Assembly: GCF_002027545.1 (NCBI RefSeq)
Contig: NZ_MXAN01000027.1
Location: forward strand, 1 to 21,548
Direction of reading: 5' to 3'
DNA from: Moraxella lacunata
GTDB taxonomy: Bacteria; Pseudomonadota; Gammaproteobacteria; Pseudomonadales; Moraxellaceae
Length of the DNA stretch: 21,548 nucleotides
Shown: positions 6,246 to 14,300 of the stretch, in pieces
Numbering within the stretch: the stretch's first letter is position 1
Layout of the letters: every line of letters starts with the position of its first letter
Made by a program: the position numbers and the translations under genes
The notes under the pieces: model-generated
Database searches by the model: none
Seen by the model: only the letters and a program-made list of their open reading frames with translations
Told to the model about the DNA's origin: nothing

Positions 6246-9064
6246 TTAAAACTTAACGGTAGCACTTAGGCTAAAATTACGCCCCATTTGTGGCACAAAG
6301 GGCAAAAATGAGTTATGGATATACACTTTCTCATCAAGCACGTTATTGGCTCGCAAAGATAGGGTGTAGTCTAGGTTGCCCCAGTGGTTATGATAGTCCA
6401 AGCCGAGATTAAGTAGATTGTAGCCCTTAGTAACATTCTCGGTAATGGTGCGTGCTTGCATGGTGAGTGGGTTTTCAGGGTGGTAATAATACATCGGGCG
6501 GTCATTATCGCCCAATATCAGCTCGCCATTATCATCACGATAGGCAGGCTTGATGGCAATGGTAGATGATGAGACTTTGTTCTGCTCAAAGATGTGGCTG
6601 TATTCGGCATTGGCAGACCATTTATCGCCAAAATAGCCCTGCCAACGCACGCCCAATCGCATGGGTGGCACCCGTGGGGCGTTGGTTGCAGGGCGTTCTA
6701 GCCAGTCATAATCTTCTTCGCTGGGGGTGGTTGTGCCGTTTTTATAGACATTGACTGTCATCACGCAGTCGCTAAATCCATACTCATCAAGCCACTCTTG
6801 GGGCGAGCGACTGGTACAACTTTCGGCGTCTTCATAGTCGGGATTGGGTCTGCCACGCCAATCAAATTTACCCACAATCTCGCCATATTCGTCCACTCTC
6901 ATCTCATCAGCACCGTCCACATAGACATACTGACTGCCCGATGGCATGAGTTTGCCTTTAACAGGGGCTAGACTACCAATCTTACCACGCACCATGTCGC
7001 CAAACAGCGTGATGTCATGGTCAGGGCTAGCATGAAAAGTCATCTCGCCTTCTAGTCCATAGAATTTAGCAGTGGTTTGGTTATAACGGCGGATATATAG
7101 ATTGCCCGCTTTGGCGATGTTTTCATTAAAAATATAATTGTCAAAATCACTATAATAAGCACTGCCCTTATAGCTAAACTTATCGCCTGTGTGGCTAAGA
7201 GCCGGCTCGTAGTTGTCTGACTTTTCTTTGGTTAGGTCTTTGTTGCCGTACTCAAATGAGTTGGTCGCCAAATGTTTACCACTAAAATACAGCTCCATGG
7301 GGGCGGGCAAGCGTTCATTGTGTGAGTAAGTCGCAGACAAATGGTAATTGGGGGCGAACTCCTAGCTTGCCGTACCTGCATAGGATACCGCACTTTGGGC
7401 GTAGGGCGACAAGTCAGGGTGGCGTGGCGTACGTGCGACAATGTCCGCTCCTTGTTTGTAGCGTTCTAGCTTATCCGCCAACAGTTCGTGGTCGTACTCG
7501 ACTGGTGTTTTTTGACGTTCATACCGCACCGCCCCTTCTAAGGTGAGATTGCCTTTATTAAAACTCTCTAAGGCGAATACGCTAAAATTCTTATTGGTGT
7601 GTGGTACAAGCAAATAACGTGGGTCTGCCTTTGATGTGTCGCCATAACTAGGTAGATAAGGAATGGTGGCACTTGCCTTTTGGGTTTGGTATTGCACGCC
7701 TGCCATGCCCTTTAATGTACCGCCAAATAACGAGACGGGCGAATGATAACCTTCTAAGCGTGAGTTAAAACCTTTATTGGTAAAAATCGCTGATGGGTGT
7801 CCATAGTCCATAACAGGCGATAAAAACTCATCAATGCCTGTGGTGCGAGTAGGGTTGCCAGGGTCTTTTTCATCATGAAAATAATCAGCATAAGTCAGCG
7901 ATAGTCGCACTTTATCCATGTCACGCACAGGGTTATTTAGCTCACCACGCAAATCATAGCGGTCAGTTTTCATGTCCACCCATGGGCCTGAATGGTTGTG
8001 GTTATGGTCAAAGCCAAAAGGATTGTCATGGCTATGTCCATGCTCTTCGCCATTGTCCGCCACTTTACAACCGTCAAAGTGCGGTGTATCCACAATATCT
8101 TCATCATCCATAAGATGCGGATAAGCATTCAAATAATAACGCCCTGCCACCGCCCGCTCGGGGTTGTCAATGGCACTGATAAAGTGGGCGGTGCAACTGT
8201 CATAATGATGGTTATGCCCTGGTATGCCATATTTATCCTGACGGCGACTGTATGACACCCCAATATGCCCTTTATCGCCGATATAAGACACGCCCACCGT
8301 GCCAACGGTCGATTTGTTATGGCTGTCAGGCAGGTAGTCTAGCATGACATCAGACTGAAATTCTGGGACATCATAATCATCAGCACGGCGGGTCAGCCCT
8401 TCAACTCGCACCGCCACGTTTTGCCCCACGCCCATATTAAGACTGGCAGTGGCAACTCTCTCGTTACTGCCTGTGTTGTAGCGTAACAACGTCTCGCCTT
8501 CGATGTTGTCCTTGATGTTACCCTGTGGCATACGGCTAGGAATCCGCTCGTCAACGACATTCACCACGCCTGCCTGCGACGCTGTGCCATACAGGAGCGT
8601 GCCTGCCCCACGCACCAGCTCCACACGGCTTGCCAGTAACGTATCGGCGGCAACTACATGGTCAGGCGACAAGGCAGACATATCAATGACGTCCGTGCCG
8701 TTTTGTAAAATCTTGACTCGCACCCCGTCCTGTCCACGAATGATAGGCTTACTCGCCCCACCACAAAGGGGTTAGAGTGAATACCTAGCTCGCCTGCTAG
8801 GGCATTACCCAGCGTTGCCGAGCGGTGTTTGAGCTTATCACGCCCCACCGTCATCTGCGTGCCGATAGACGGACGGTCAATATAAATGGTCTCTTCGGCA
8901 AGCACCACCGTTGGCTCATCGCCCTGCGATTCATCGGCATAAGCGAGCTGAGTACTAAGGGCAACCGCCACCGCAAGGCATAAGAGGGTTCTGCTTGGGC
9001 GTTTGGGTGTCTGATGATTGGTTAAATGATGATTAGTTAAATGATGACTGGATTGTTTTAACAC
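6246..9064 (-). pseudogene. znuD: ZnuD-type TonB-dependent outer-membrane receptor, broken by a frameshift and an amber codon
   Basis: ZnuD-type receptors take up zinc (and in some species heme) through a TonB-gated outer-membrane barrel. The GTG start at 9064 follows a CAGGAG ribosome site, and the N-terminus is a long signal peptide ending AYADES. The plug carries GELGIHSNPFVVG, then ASKPIIRGQDGVRVKIL, SPDHVV and ELVRGAGTLLYG. The barrel has the cysteine-bounded, histidine-rich loop of ZnuD (HGHSHDNPFGFDHNHNH), YSHNERLPAPMELY, FEYGNKDLTKEKS and a terminal Phe (ATVKF). Two lesions break it. A G-tract at 8756-8759 has four instead of the five bases needed to stay in frame. TAG at 7362-7364 replaces what should be a coding codon before EFAPNYH. 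Both reading frames are otherwise fully conserved, so decay is recent or the lesions are sequencing errors. Confidence 0.88.
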
Positions 9065-9097
9065 AATCTTACTCCTGTTTACATCACGATTAAAATA

Positions 9098-9144
9098 GAA
9101 ACATTATAACATAACTATGATAAATTGAAATATTATAACATGAC
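9098..9144 (-). promoter_or_regulatory. tandem Zur-like operator boxes over the znuD promoter
   Basis: GAAACATTATAACATAAC (9098-9115) and GAAATATTATAACATGAC (9127-9144) are direct repeats 29 bp apart. Read on the minus strand, each contains ATGTTATAAT, close to half of the gammaproteobacterial Zur consensus (GAAATGTTATA-TATAACATTTC). The TATAAT inside each box could also serve as a -10. Position (34-80 bp before the receptor start) and gene identity both support zinc-responsive repression. Binding itself is inferred. Confidence 0.55.
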
Positions 9145-9164
9145 AAAATAATCATCATTTAACA

Positions 9165-9194
9165 AAAAAGAGTGCCATGATAGACACTCTTTTT
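9165..9194. terminator. bidirectional terminator after ccmE
   Basis: A perfect 10-bp stem AAAAAGAGTG / CACTCTTTTT with a 10-base loop lies 28 bases beyond the ccmE stop on the minus strand. T-runs occur on both strands. It also insulates the receptor promoter from ccm transcription. Confidence 0.8.
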
Positions 9195-9222
9195 ACTCTT
9201 AAAATAAAATGGCTTTTACACG

Positions 9223-9759
9223 CTACTGCGGTGCATTGCTCTCATTTTGGGCTTGCTCGGCTTGTCTTTGGTCAATCTCCGCCATGCTTGTGGCAGGGAC
9301 AAACTGCCCGTTATTGACGTCCGTTCCCCGCTCGGCGTGTTCGGCTTTTAGCGATTTGGCGACTTCGGGGGGCATATAGTTTTCATCATGCTTGGCAAGC
9401 ACTTCACTGGCAACAAACGTCCCACCTTGTAGCTCGCCTGTTGCCACCACCCCTGAATTTTCGGCAAACAAATCAGGCAATACCCCACGATAAGTAACAG
9501 GCACAACCGCCTTATAATCAGTTACTTCAAACTGGATATTTAACGGGTCGTTCGGGTCTCGTTTAACCGAGCCTGCCACCACCATACCCCCTGCACGGAT
9601 ACGCTTATTTTCAGGGGCTTTGCCGGCAGTAATAGCCGTGGGGTCAAAATAATAATCAGTCTGCTGACGAATGGCGTACAAAATCAGTCCGACCGCCACC
9701 GCCACACCCACCAGCATGGCGATGACCCACATGAGCTTTTTTTGGCGTGCGTTATTCAT
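9223..9759 (-). CDS. ccmE: cytochrome c maturation heme chaperone CcmE
   Basis: CcmE receives heme from CcmC/CcmD, binds it covalently on the periplasmic side, and passes it to the CcmF ligation machinery. The 178-residue protein has a short cytosolic N-terminus and one membrane anchor (about residues 10-30). The soluble OB-fold barrel contains [11 protein letters not shown], and [10 protein letters not shown] holds the heme-attaching His124 and nearby Tyr128. The C-terminal tail after residue 135 is polar and Gln/Ala-rich, variable in the family. It starts 3 bases after the ccmD stop and is last in a ccmC-ccmD-ccmE unit closed by the hairpin at 9165-9194. Confidence 0.95.
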   Translation of the reverse strand: MNNARQKKLMWVIAMLVGVAVAVGLILYAIRQQTDYYFDPTAITAGKAPENKRIRAGGMVVAGSVKRDPNDPLNIQFEVTDYKAVVPVTYRGVLPDLFAENSGVVATGELQGGTFVASEVLAKHDENYMPPEVAKSLKAEHAERGTDVNNGQFVPATSMAEIDQRQAEQAQNESNAPQ

Positions 9760-9762
9760 AAC

Positions 9763-9969
9763 TTAACCCTTTGCCAGTGCTTGGCGTTGTTTGTTGGTGA
9801 GTTTTTTGGTCTGTGTGGACAGCTTGGCAATGGTCTTGGTGCGTTCGCTTTTGGCATACCAAATCATAAGTGCTATCGCCCCAAACACTAAGGCATAACA
9901 CGTCCACACATAAGCCCCATGACCATTCATGTGGATAAAATCTGCTAAATTTTGAAAATACGGTATCAT
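9763..9969 (-). CDS. ccmD: cytochrome c maturation protein CcmD
   Basis: This 68-residue single-helix membrane protein helps release holo-CcmE from the CcmABC complex. The family motif is visible as FIHMNGHGAYVWTCYAL (about residues 11-27), followed by a transmembrane helix and a basic cytoplasmic tail. The start at 9969 has AGGGG upstream and fits the 21-base gap after ccmC. The gene ends 3 bases before ccmE. A longer overlapping frame (9752-10024) is out of register and rejected. Confidence 0.9.
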   Translation of the reverse strand: MIPYFQNLADFIHMNGHGAYVWTCYALVFGAIALMIWYAKSERTKTIAKLSTQTKKLTNKQRQALAKG

Positions 9970-9990
9970 TGCTTGCCCCTTTTGAGCTAG

Positions 9991-10791
9991 CTATTTTTTG
10001 GCATTTAGGTAGTTGGCTACCCATGCTTTGTTGTGTTCACGTTGTAAAATCAAGGAATTGGTGCGATAAATGGCAAGACCTGCCACCATAAAATACATAC
10101 CTAACATCATGATAAGCAGTGGCACCCACATACTGGCGGACATTTTTGGGGCGTTGGTTACGGTAAACGTCGCCCCTTGATGTAGTGTATTCCACCACTC
10201 TACCGAGTATTTGATAATCGGCAGATTGACCGCCCCAACAATGGACAAAATCGCCGCTGCCTTGCCCCGATTTTGGCTATGTTCAAAAGCACTAAACAGT
10301 GCCATGACCCCTGCATACAAAAATGCCAAAATCAGCATGCTGGTCAAACGTGCGTCCCACACCCAGTACGTCCCCCATGTCGGTTTCGCCCAAATCGAGC
10401 CTGTCAAGAGACTTAGCACACAGCAGATAAAGCCAATCGGGGCGATCGCTTGGGCGACAATGTTGGCGGTTTTGATTTTCCACACCAAAAAAATAACCCC
10501 TAGCACGCTCATGGCAAAATAAATGCTCATGGCAAGGCTGGCGGTTGGCACATGGATAAAAATGATGCGATAACTATTACCCTGCAAATAATCAGGCGGA
10601 GCGAACATGAGTCCCCACACCGTGCCAATGCTCATCAGCACAAAGGCAATCAGGGCAAGCCACTTGACCCATGGCGAGAAAATCTTAAAAAATCGCTCTG
10701 TGCCAACGGTTGTCAAAAAACCCTGCCACAGACGATTAAAAAATCCTGCATTTTTGGCGGTTGGAGAATTGGCTTTTTGGGCGTTTGGCAT
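9991..10791 (-). CDS. ccmC: heme exporter / heme-handling protein CcmC
   Basis: CcmC presents heme to CcmE at the periplasmic face of the inner membrane. The 266-residue protein has six hydrophobic segments and the tryptophan-rich WWD domain (WAKPTWGTYWVWDARLTS, about residues 134-151). The two conserved heme-ligand histidines are in IFIHVPTA (His80) and WWNTLHQG (His204). The N-terminus is extended by about 35 polar residues compared with E. coli CcmC. It is the first gene of the ccmCDE unit. ccmA and ccmB, often directly upstream, are absent; repeats occupy that space instead. GGTGAG lies just before the ATG. Confidence 0.94.
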   Translation of the reverse strand: MPNAQKANSPTAKNAGFFNRLWQGFLTTVGTERFFKIFSPWVKWLALIAFVLMSIGTVWGLMFAPPDYLQGNSYRIIFIHVPTASLAMSIYFAMSVLGVIFLVWKIKTANIVAQAIAPIGFICCVLSLLTGSIWAKPTWGTYWVWDARLTSMLILAFLYAGVMALFSAFEHSQNRGKAAAILSIVGAVNLPIIKYSVEWWNTLHQGATFTVTNAPKMSASMWVPLLIMMLGMYFMVAGLAIYRTNSLILQREHNKAWVANYLNAKK

Positions 10792-10895
10792 GGCTCACCG
10801 TAACAATGTCAATGGCAGTAAAATGGTAATAAGTGTTTCAATCTCAACTTAAAATGATAAATTATTGATTATTGGGTAATTATTTTGGGTTGTAG

Positions 10896-10915
10896 GGGCA
10901 AATTGCAATTTGCCC
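10896..10915. repeat. 20-bp perfect palindrome
   Basis: GGGCAAATTGCAATTTGCCC is its own reverse complement. It lies in the intergenic region upstream of ccmC, embedded in TTGTA-repeat-TTGG. A similar GTAGGGGCAA core occurs inverted at about 2173-2182 next to a deletion point, so it may be a dispersed repeat rather than an operator. It lacks a run of T and has no loop, so it is not an obvious terminator. Confidence 0.55.
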
Positions 10916-10995
10916 TTGGTAAATCAATCACTTGTATTAAAATTGAGAGTAGGACAATAAATGGCTAATTATAGCATATTTTTGGCGATTGTCAG

Positions 10996-11203
10996 TAGGG
11001 CGTGTTGAACTTTGGTATTTGCAATGAAAAATGAGAAAAATCGCCCGTTTTTCAAGGAAAAAACGCAGGTTGATAGTTATTCTATCAGACAAGTTTTTGA
11101 CGCAGAAAAACAAGATTTAGCCATTTTTCATGCAAAAATTGATTGAAATTGTCAAATTTTCATCTTATTTTATAAAAATGTTATCAATGTTCAACACGCC
11201 CTA
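10996..11203. mobile_element. MITE-like inverted-repeat element, copy 2 (208 bp)
   Basis: The ends TAGGGCGTGTTGAAC (10996-11010) and GTTCAACACGCCCTA (11189-11203) are perfect 15-bp inverted repeats. The interior matches the 173-bp element at 3263-3435 in the opposite orientation, plus about 35 bp that copy lacks; this extra part contains a small hairpin (TGATAG-TTATT-CTATCA). TA flanks both ends of the core. It encodes nothing and lies between the divergent ccmC and ABC-transporter units. Confidence 0.85.
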
Positions 11204-11260
11204 ATTGATAAATCACCAAAAATGACCGACTTGGTAAAAAATCTGTCAAATTCGCTCATT

Positions 11261-11384
11261 AAACTTCCTGCAAAACTAGTTTTCCGTTCACCCTGAGCTT
11301 GTCGAAGGGTAGCGGAAAACCGTTATGGGCAGGCATAGCTCACCACGAACGGTTTTCTTTAATCTGGGGGTTTGCAGGAAGTCT
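11261..11384. repeat. composite inverted-repeat element with internal REP-like hairpin (124 bp)
   Basis: The outer ends AAACTTCCTGCAAA (11261-11274) and TTTGCAGGAAGTCT (11371-11384) are inverted repeats with one mismatch. Inside is a hairpin, GTTTTCCG (11279-11286) pairing with CGGAAAAC (11313-11320), enclosing CACCCTGAGCTTGTCGAAGGG, a motif widespread as an intergenic palindrome in bacteria. GAAAACCGTT (11315-11324) can also pair with AACGGTTTTC (11348-11357). The right end AGGAAGTCT resembles that of the 98-bp repeats (AAAGAAGTCT), suggesting related elements. Confidence 0.65.
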
Positions 11385-11564
11385 ATTTTTAAAACAAATT
11401 TTTCTTATTTTGCCCTTTTTTGCCCCAATAATTTTGACAATTTTGACAAATTGATGAAAAAATTAAAAAATTTTGCCGATTTTGGTAAAAATGATTTGCC
11501 TTTTTTATCAGATTTGTTCAAAATATACGATTAACTTTTGATTTTAAAAATAACCGAGAAATTC

Positions 11565-12335
11565 ATGACTGACCGCCCCATTGCCCTTGATTTACAAGAC
11601 ATTCACAAAAATTATGGCTCGCTTGAAGTCTTAAAAGGCGTCTCTTTGACCGCTTATGACGGCGATGTCATCAGTATCTTAGGGTCATCAGGCTCGGGCA
11701 AATCTACCCTACTTCGCTGTATCAATTTATTAGAAAAGCCCAGTGCTGGCAAGATTTTTGTGGGTAATGAAGAGCTACAACTGACCCCCAAAAAAGGCGA
11801 ATTGGTCGCCAAAAACCCCAAACAACTTGAAAAACTTCGCTCCGAGATTGGCTTTGTGTTTCAGTCGTTTAACCTATGGCCGCACAAGACCATTTTGGAG
11901 AATATCACCGAAGCCCCCATTCATGTGCTGGGCGTAACTAAGGCAGACGCCATTGCCGAAGGCGAACGCCTACTTGCCAAAGTGGGGCTACTGGACAAAA
12001 AAGACGCCTACCCTGACAACCTATCAGGCGGTCAGCGTCAGCGTGTGGCAATCGCCCGTTCGCTTGCCATGAAACCCAAAGTTTTGCTGTTTGATGAACC
12101 CACGTCCGCCCTAGACCCAGAACTGGTGAACGAAGTACTGGCGGTCATGCGTGAGCTTGCCAGTGAAGGGCGTACCATGCTTATCGTAACCCACGAAATG
12201 CGATTTGCCAAAGAAGTCTCAACCAAAGTCGTCTTTTTACATCAAGGGCGAATCGAAGAGATGGGTACACCAACCGAAGTATTTGAAAACCCCAAATCCG
12301 AGCGTGTCAAAGAGTTTATGGCGTCTCATCAGTAA
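11565..12335 (+). CDS. polar amino-acid ABC transporter ATP-binding protein (ArtP/HisP/GlnQ type)
   Basis: This is the ATPase that powers the importer encoded by the binding proteins and permeases downstream. The 256-residue protein has Walker [10 protein letters not shown] (40-48), Q-loop [10 protein letters not shown] (Gln100) and signature LSGGQRQR (153-160). Walker B is VLLFDE with catalytic Glu178, followed by the D-loop SALDP and switch His210 in VTHE. FQ-FNLWPH, NI-EAP and THEM-FA are typical of the polar amino-acid subfamily. ATG 11565 is chosen over an in-frame TTG at 11538 because family alignment starts near [10 protein letters not shown] and GAGAA lies upstream. It is first in a unit with two binding proteins. 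Substrate is probably a basic amino acid, by similarity only. Confidence 0.92.
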   Translation: MTDRPIALDLQDIHKNYGSLEVLKGVSLTAYDGDVISILGSSGSGKSTLLRCINLLEKPSAGKIFVGNEELQLTPKKGELVAKNPKQLEKLRSEIGFVFQSFNLWPHKTILENITEAPIHVLGVTKADAIAEGERLLAKVGLLDKKDAYPDNLSGGQRQRVAIARSLAMKPKVLLFDEPTSALDPELVNEVLAVMRELASEGRTMLIVTHEMRFAKEVSTKVVFLHQGRIEEMGTPTEVFENPKSERVKEFMASHQ

Positions 12336-12388
12336 ACTTAGTCCCAACCCTTTTACCAACTTTTACCACCCCAAACATAAGGATTGTT

Positions 12389-13285
12389 ATGAACACGTTG
12401 ACCAAATTCTCTCTAAGCCTGCTCACAGCCGGCACCCTAGTTGCCTGCGGGGGCGACAAACCTGCCGATGCGCCAAAGGCAGACACCACCGCCCCACAAG
12501 CAGGCGAAGGCAAAAGTCTGGTCATCGCCACCGAAGCCAACTACCCACCCTTTAATAACATGACTGCCGATGGTAAAATCGTCGGCTTTGACGTGGACGT
12601 CATCAATGCTGTTTGTGCCGAGATTCAGGCAAACTGTGACATCGTGGCACAGGATTGGGACGGCTTATTGCCTGGTCTTTTGACCAACAAATACGATGCG
12701 GTCATCGCCGGCATGTCCATCACGCCCGAACGCCAAGCACAGGTGGATTTCTCTGAGCCGTATTTTAGCAATACTATCGTGTGGCTCTCCAAAACGGACG
12801 GCTCATTTGACCCCAATAACATCAAAAATCTGGTGCTAGGCAGTCAGCGTTCTACCACAGGGGCAGACTACATTACCGAGCGATATGACGGCAAAGACGG
12901 CAACCGTGTTCAGCTTTATGACACCTACACCAACTCTTATCTTGACCTAAAAGCAGGACGAAATCATGCGGTCATGGCAGAGAAAGTCTCGGCAATGGAC
13001 TGGCTAAAACAAGGCAATGACGGCTTTGGACTGGTCGGCGATGAGATTGACAACAACGACAACCTAGGCATTGCCGTGCGTAAAGGCGACACCCTAAAAG
13101 CCGACTTTGATAAAGCACTCGCCACCCTAAAAGCCAATGGCACCCTTGCCGAGCTAGAAAAACAGCACTTTGGTGATACTGCCACGCCCACGCCAAGCGA
13201 TACTGCCGAGCCAGTAGTTGCCGAACCTGCTGACACTACCCAAGCCCAAGAACCTGCTACTGCCGAGCCTGCAAAAAGCGAATAA
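12389..13285 (+). CDS. amino-acid-binding lipoprotein of the ABC importer, copy 1
   Basis: A solute-binding protein anchored by lipid at Cys20 (lipobox LVAC). It belongs to the family 3 bacterial extracellular solute-binding proteins (HisJ/ArtJ/GlnH class): LVIATEANYPPFNN at the first strand, VGFDVDVINAVC, then QDWDGLLPGLLTNKYDAVIAGMSITPERQ and VDFSEPYF. The C-terminal 37 residues or so after HFGD are a Pro/Ala/Thr/Glu-rich tail not normally present in the family. AAGGA precedes the ATG by 6 bases. It lies 53 bp after the ATPase gene, with a close paralogue 33 bp downstream. Ligand is not determinable here, though the permease types suggest arginine, lysine or histidine. Confidence 0.9.
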   Translation: MNTLTKFSLSLLTAGTLVACGGDKPADAPKADTTAPQAGEGKSLVIATEANYPPFNNMTADGKIVGFDVDVINAVCAEIQANCDIVAQDWDGLLPGLLTNKYDAVIAGMSITPERQAQVDFSEPYFSNTIVWLSKTDGSFDPNNIKNLVLGSQRSTTGADYITERYDGKDGNRVQLYDTYTNSYLDLKAGRNHAVMAEKVSAMDWLKQGNDGFGLVGDEIDNNDNLGIAVRKGDTLKADFDKALATLKANGTLAELEKQHFGDTATPTPSDTAEPVVAEPADTTQAQEPATAEPAKSE

Positions 13286-13318
13286 TTTAAAACCACCCAC
13301 CAACCAAAAGGTTTTATC

Positions 13319-14212
13319 ATGAAAATTAAATACTTAGCCATCGCCTTAACCGCCCTTGCCCTAACTGCCTGTGGGGGCGACAAACCTGCCAATACCACCG
13401 CAGACACCGCCACTACTGGCACCAATGACAGCAAAAAAGTGCTGATTGCCACCGAGTCGAGCTTTAAGCCATTTAGCTATCTGGACAATACAGGTAATCT
13501 GGTCGGCTTTGAGATTGACCTTGCCAATGCTCTATGCACCGAGATGAAAGCCGACTGCGACATCGTGGCACAGGACTGGGATAGCCTAATCCCAAGCCTA
13601 CAAGCGAACAAATCGGACGCCATCATGGCAGGTATGTCTATCACGCCAGAACGCCTAGAAGTGGTGGATTTCTCTGATGCCTACTTTGATAACACGCTTA
13701 TCCTAGTCGGCAAAAAAGGCGATAACATCACCATTAATGACCTAGCAGGCAAAACCGTAGGCGTACAGCAAGCCACCGTCTCGGGCGAATATCTTGCCAA
13801 ACATCAGCCCAACGCCACTGTTAAGGCTTATGATAAGCAGGACAACGTACACCTTGACCTAAGTGCAGGGCGTATTGATTATATGCTTGCCGACTTCGTG
13901 CCAGCGTCTGATTGGCTAAAAACCGAAGCAGGGGCGAACTTTGAGATTAAGGGCGAGCCGATTGACATCAATGACAAAGTAGGTATTGCCGTGCGTAAAG
14001 ATGATGCCCTAAAAGGCGAGTTTAACACCGCTTTGGCAAGCCTAAAAGCCAGTGGTAAATATGATGAGCTGGTAGCAAAATACTTTGCCACCACAGGGTC
14101 TGCCAATACTCCTGCCCCTGCTGATACCCCTACTCCTGCTGACACACCTGCCCCTGCGAGCGAGCCTGCGGACGCAAACACAAGCAAGACAGCCGAGCCT
14201 ACCAAGAAATAA
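13319..14212 (+). CDS. amino-acid-binding lipoprotein of the ABC importer, copy 2
   Basis: Tandem paralogue of the preceding gene, lipidated at Cys18 (LTAC). Shared blocks include CDIVAQDWD-L-P-L--NK-DA, AGMSITPER and the V-DFS-AYF step of family 3 solute-binding proteins. ATESSFKPFSY and VGFEIDLANALC form the ligand-proximal start, while the second lobe (TVGVQQATVSGEYLAK, LADFVPASDWL) is diverged from copy 1. This suggests a different ligand preference. The C-terminus has three PAPADT-like hexapeptide repeats encoded by 18-bp units, then a Ser/Thr/Glu tail. It is the last gene before the terminator at 14222-14252. Confidence 0.9.
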   Translation: MKIKYLAIALTALALTACGGDKPANTTADTATTGTNDSKKVLIATESSFKPFSYLDNTGNLVGFEIDLANALCTEMKADCDIVAQDWDSLIPSLQANKSDAIMAGMSITPERLEVVDFSDAYFDNTLILVGKKGDNITINDLAGKTVGVQQATVSGEYLAKHQPNATVKAYDKQDNVHLDLSAGRIDYMLADFVPASDWLKTEAGANFEIKGEPIDINDKVGIAVRKDDALKGEFNTALASLKASGKYDELVAKYFATTGSANTPAPADTPTPADTPAPASEPADANTSKTAEPTKK

Positions 14213-14221
14213 TCAACACAC

Positions 14222-14252
14222 AACGCATAGGGTAAGCCCTGTGCGTTTTTGT
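14222..14252 (+). terminator. intrinsic terminator after the binding-protein genes
   Basis: An 11-bp stem AACGCATAGGG / CCCTGTGCGTT (one T-G wobble) with loop TAAG is followed by TTTTGTTTT. It ends the ATPase/binding-protein transcript, so the permease genes downstream are not simply read from it. Confidence 0.8.
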
Positions 14253-14262
14253 TTTATGACAA

Positions 14263-14288
14263 AAAGCAACATCATACAATGTTGCTTT
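14263..14288 (-). terminator. terminator of the DUF262 gene
   Basis: A perfect 10-bp stem AAAGCAACAT / ATGTTGCTTT with a 6-base loop lies 13 bases past the minus-strand stop codon at 14301. It is followed on that strand by TTTTGTC. Confidence 0.7.
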
Positions 14289-14300
14289 ATAATTTTGTTT

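Noticed and set aside
7992..8255. plus-strand frames over the receptor gene
   Set aside because: They are antisense shadows of the strongly conserved receptor reading frame, including its His-rich loop.
11325..11534. 69-codon open frame upstream of the ABC ATPase gene
   Set aside because: Its first third is repeat sequence and the rest is low-complexity Phe/Lys/Asp from AT-rich DNA; no ribosome site or family resemblance.
12964..13452. long minus-strand frames across the binding-protein genes
   Set aside because: They mirror the codon bias of the sense genes and have no signals of their own.
13999..14200. possible tandem-repeat or CRISPR-like array
   Set aside because: The repetition is an in-frame Pro/Ala/Asp/Thr hexapeptide code without unique spacers; there are no cas genes in the window.
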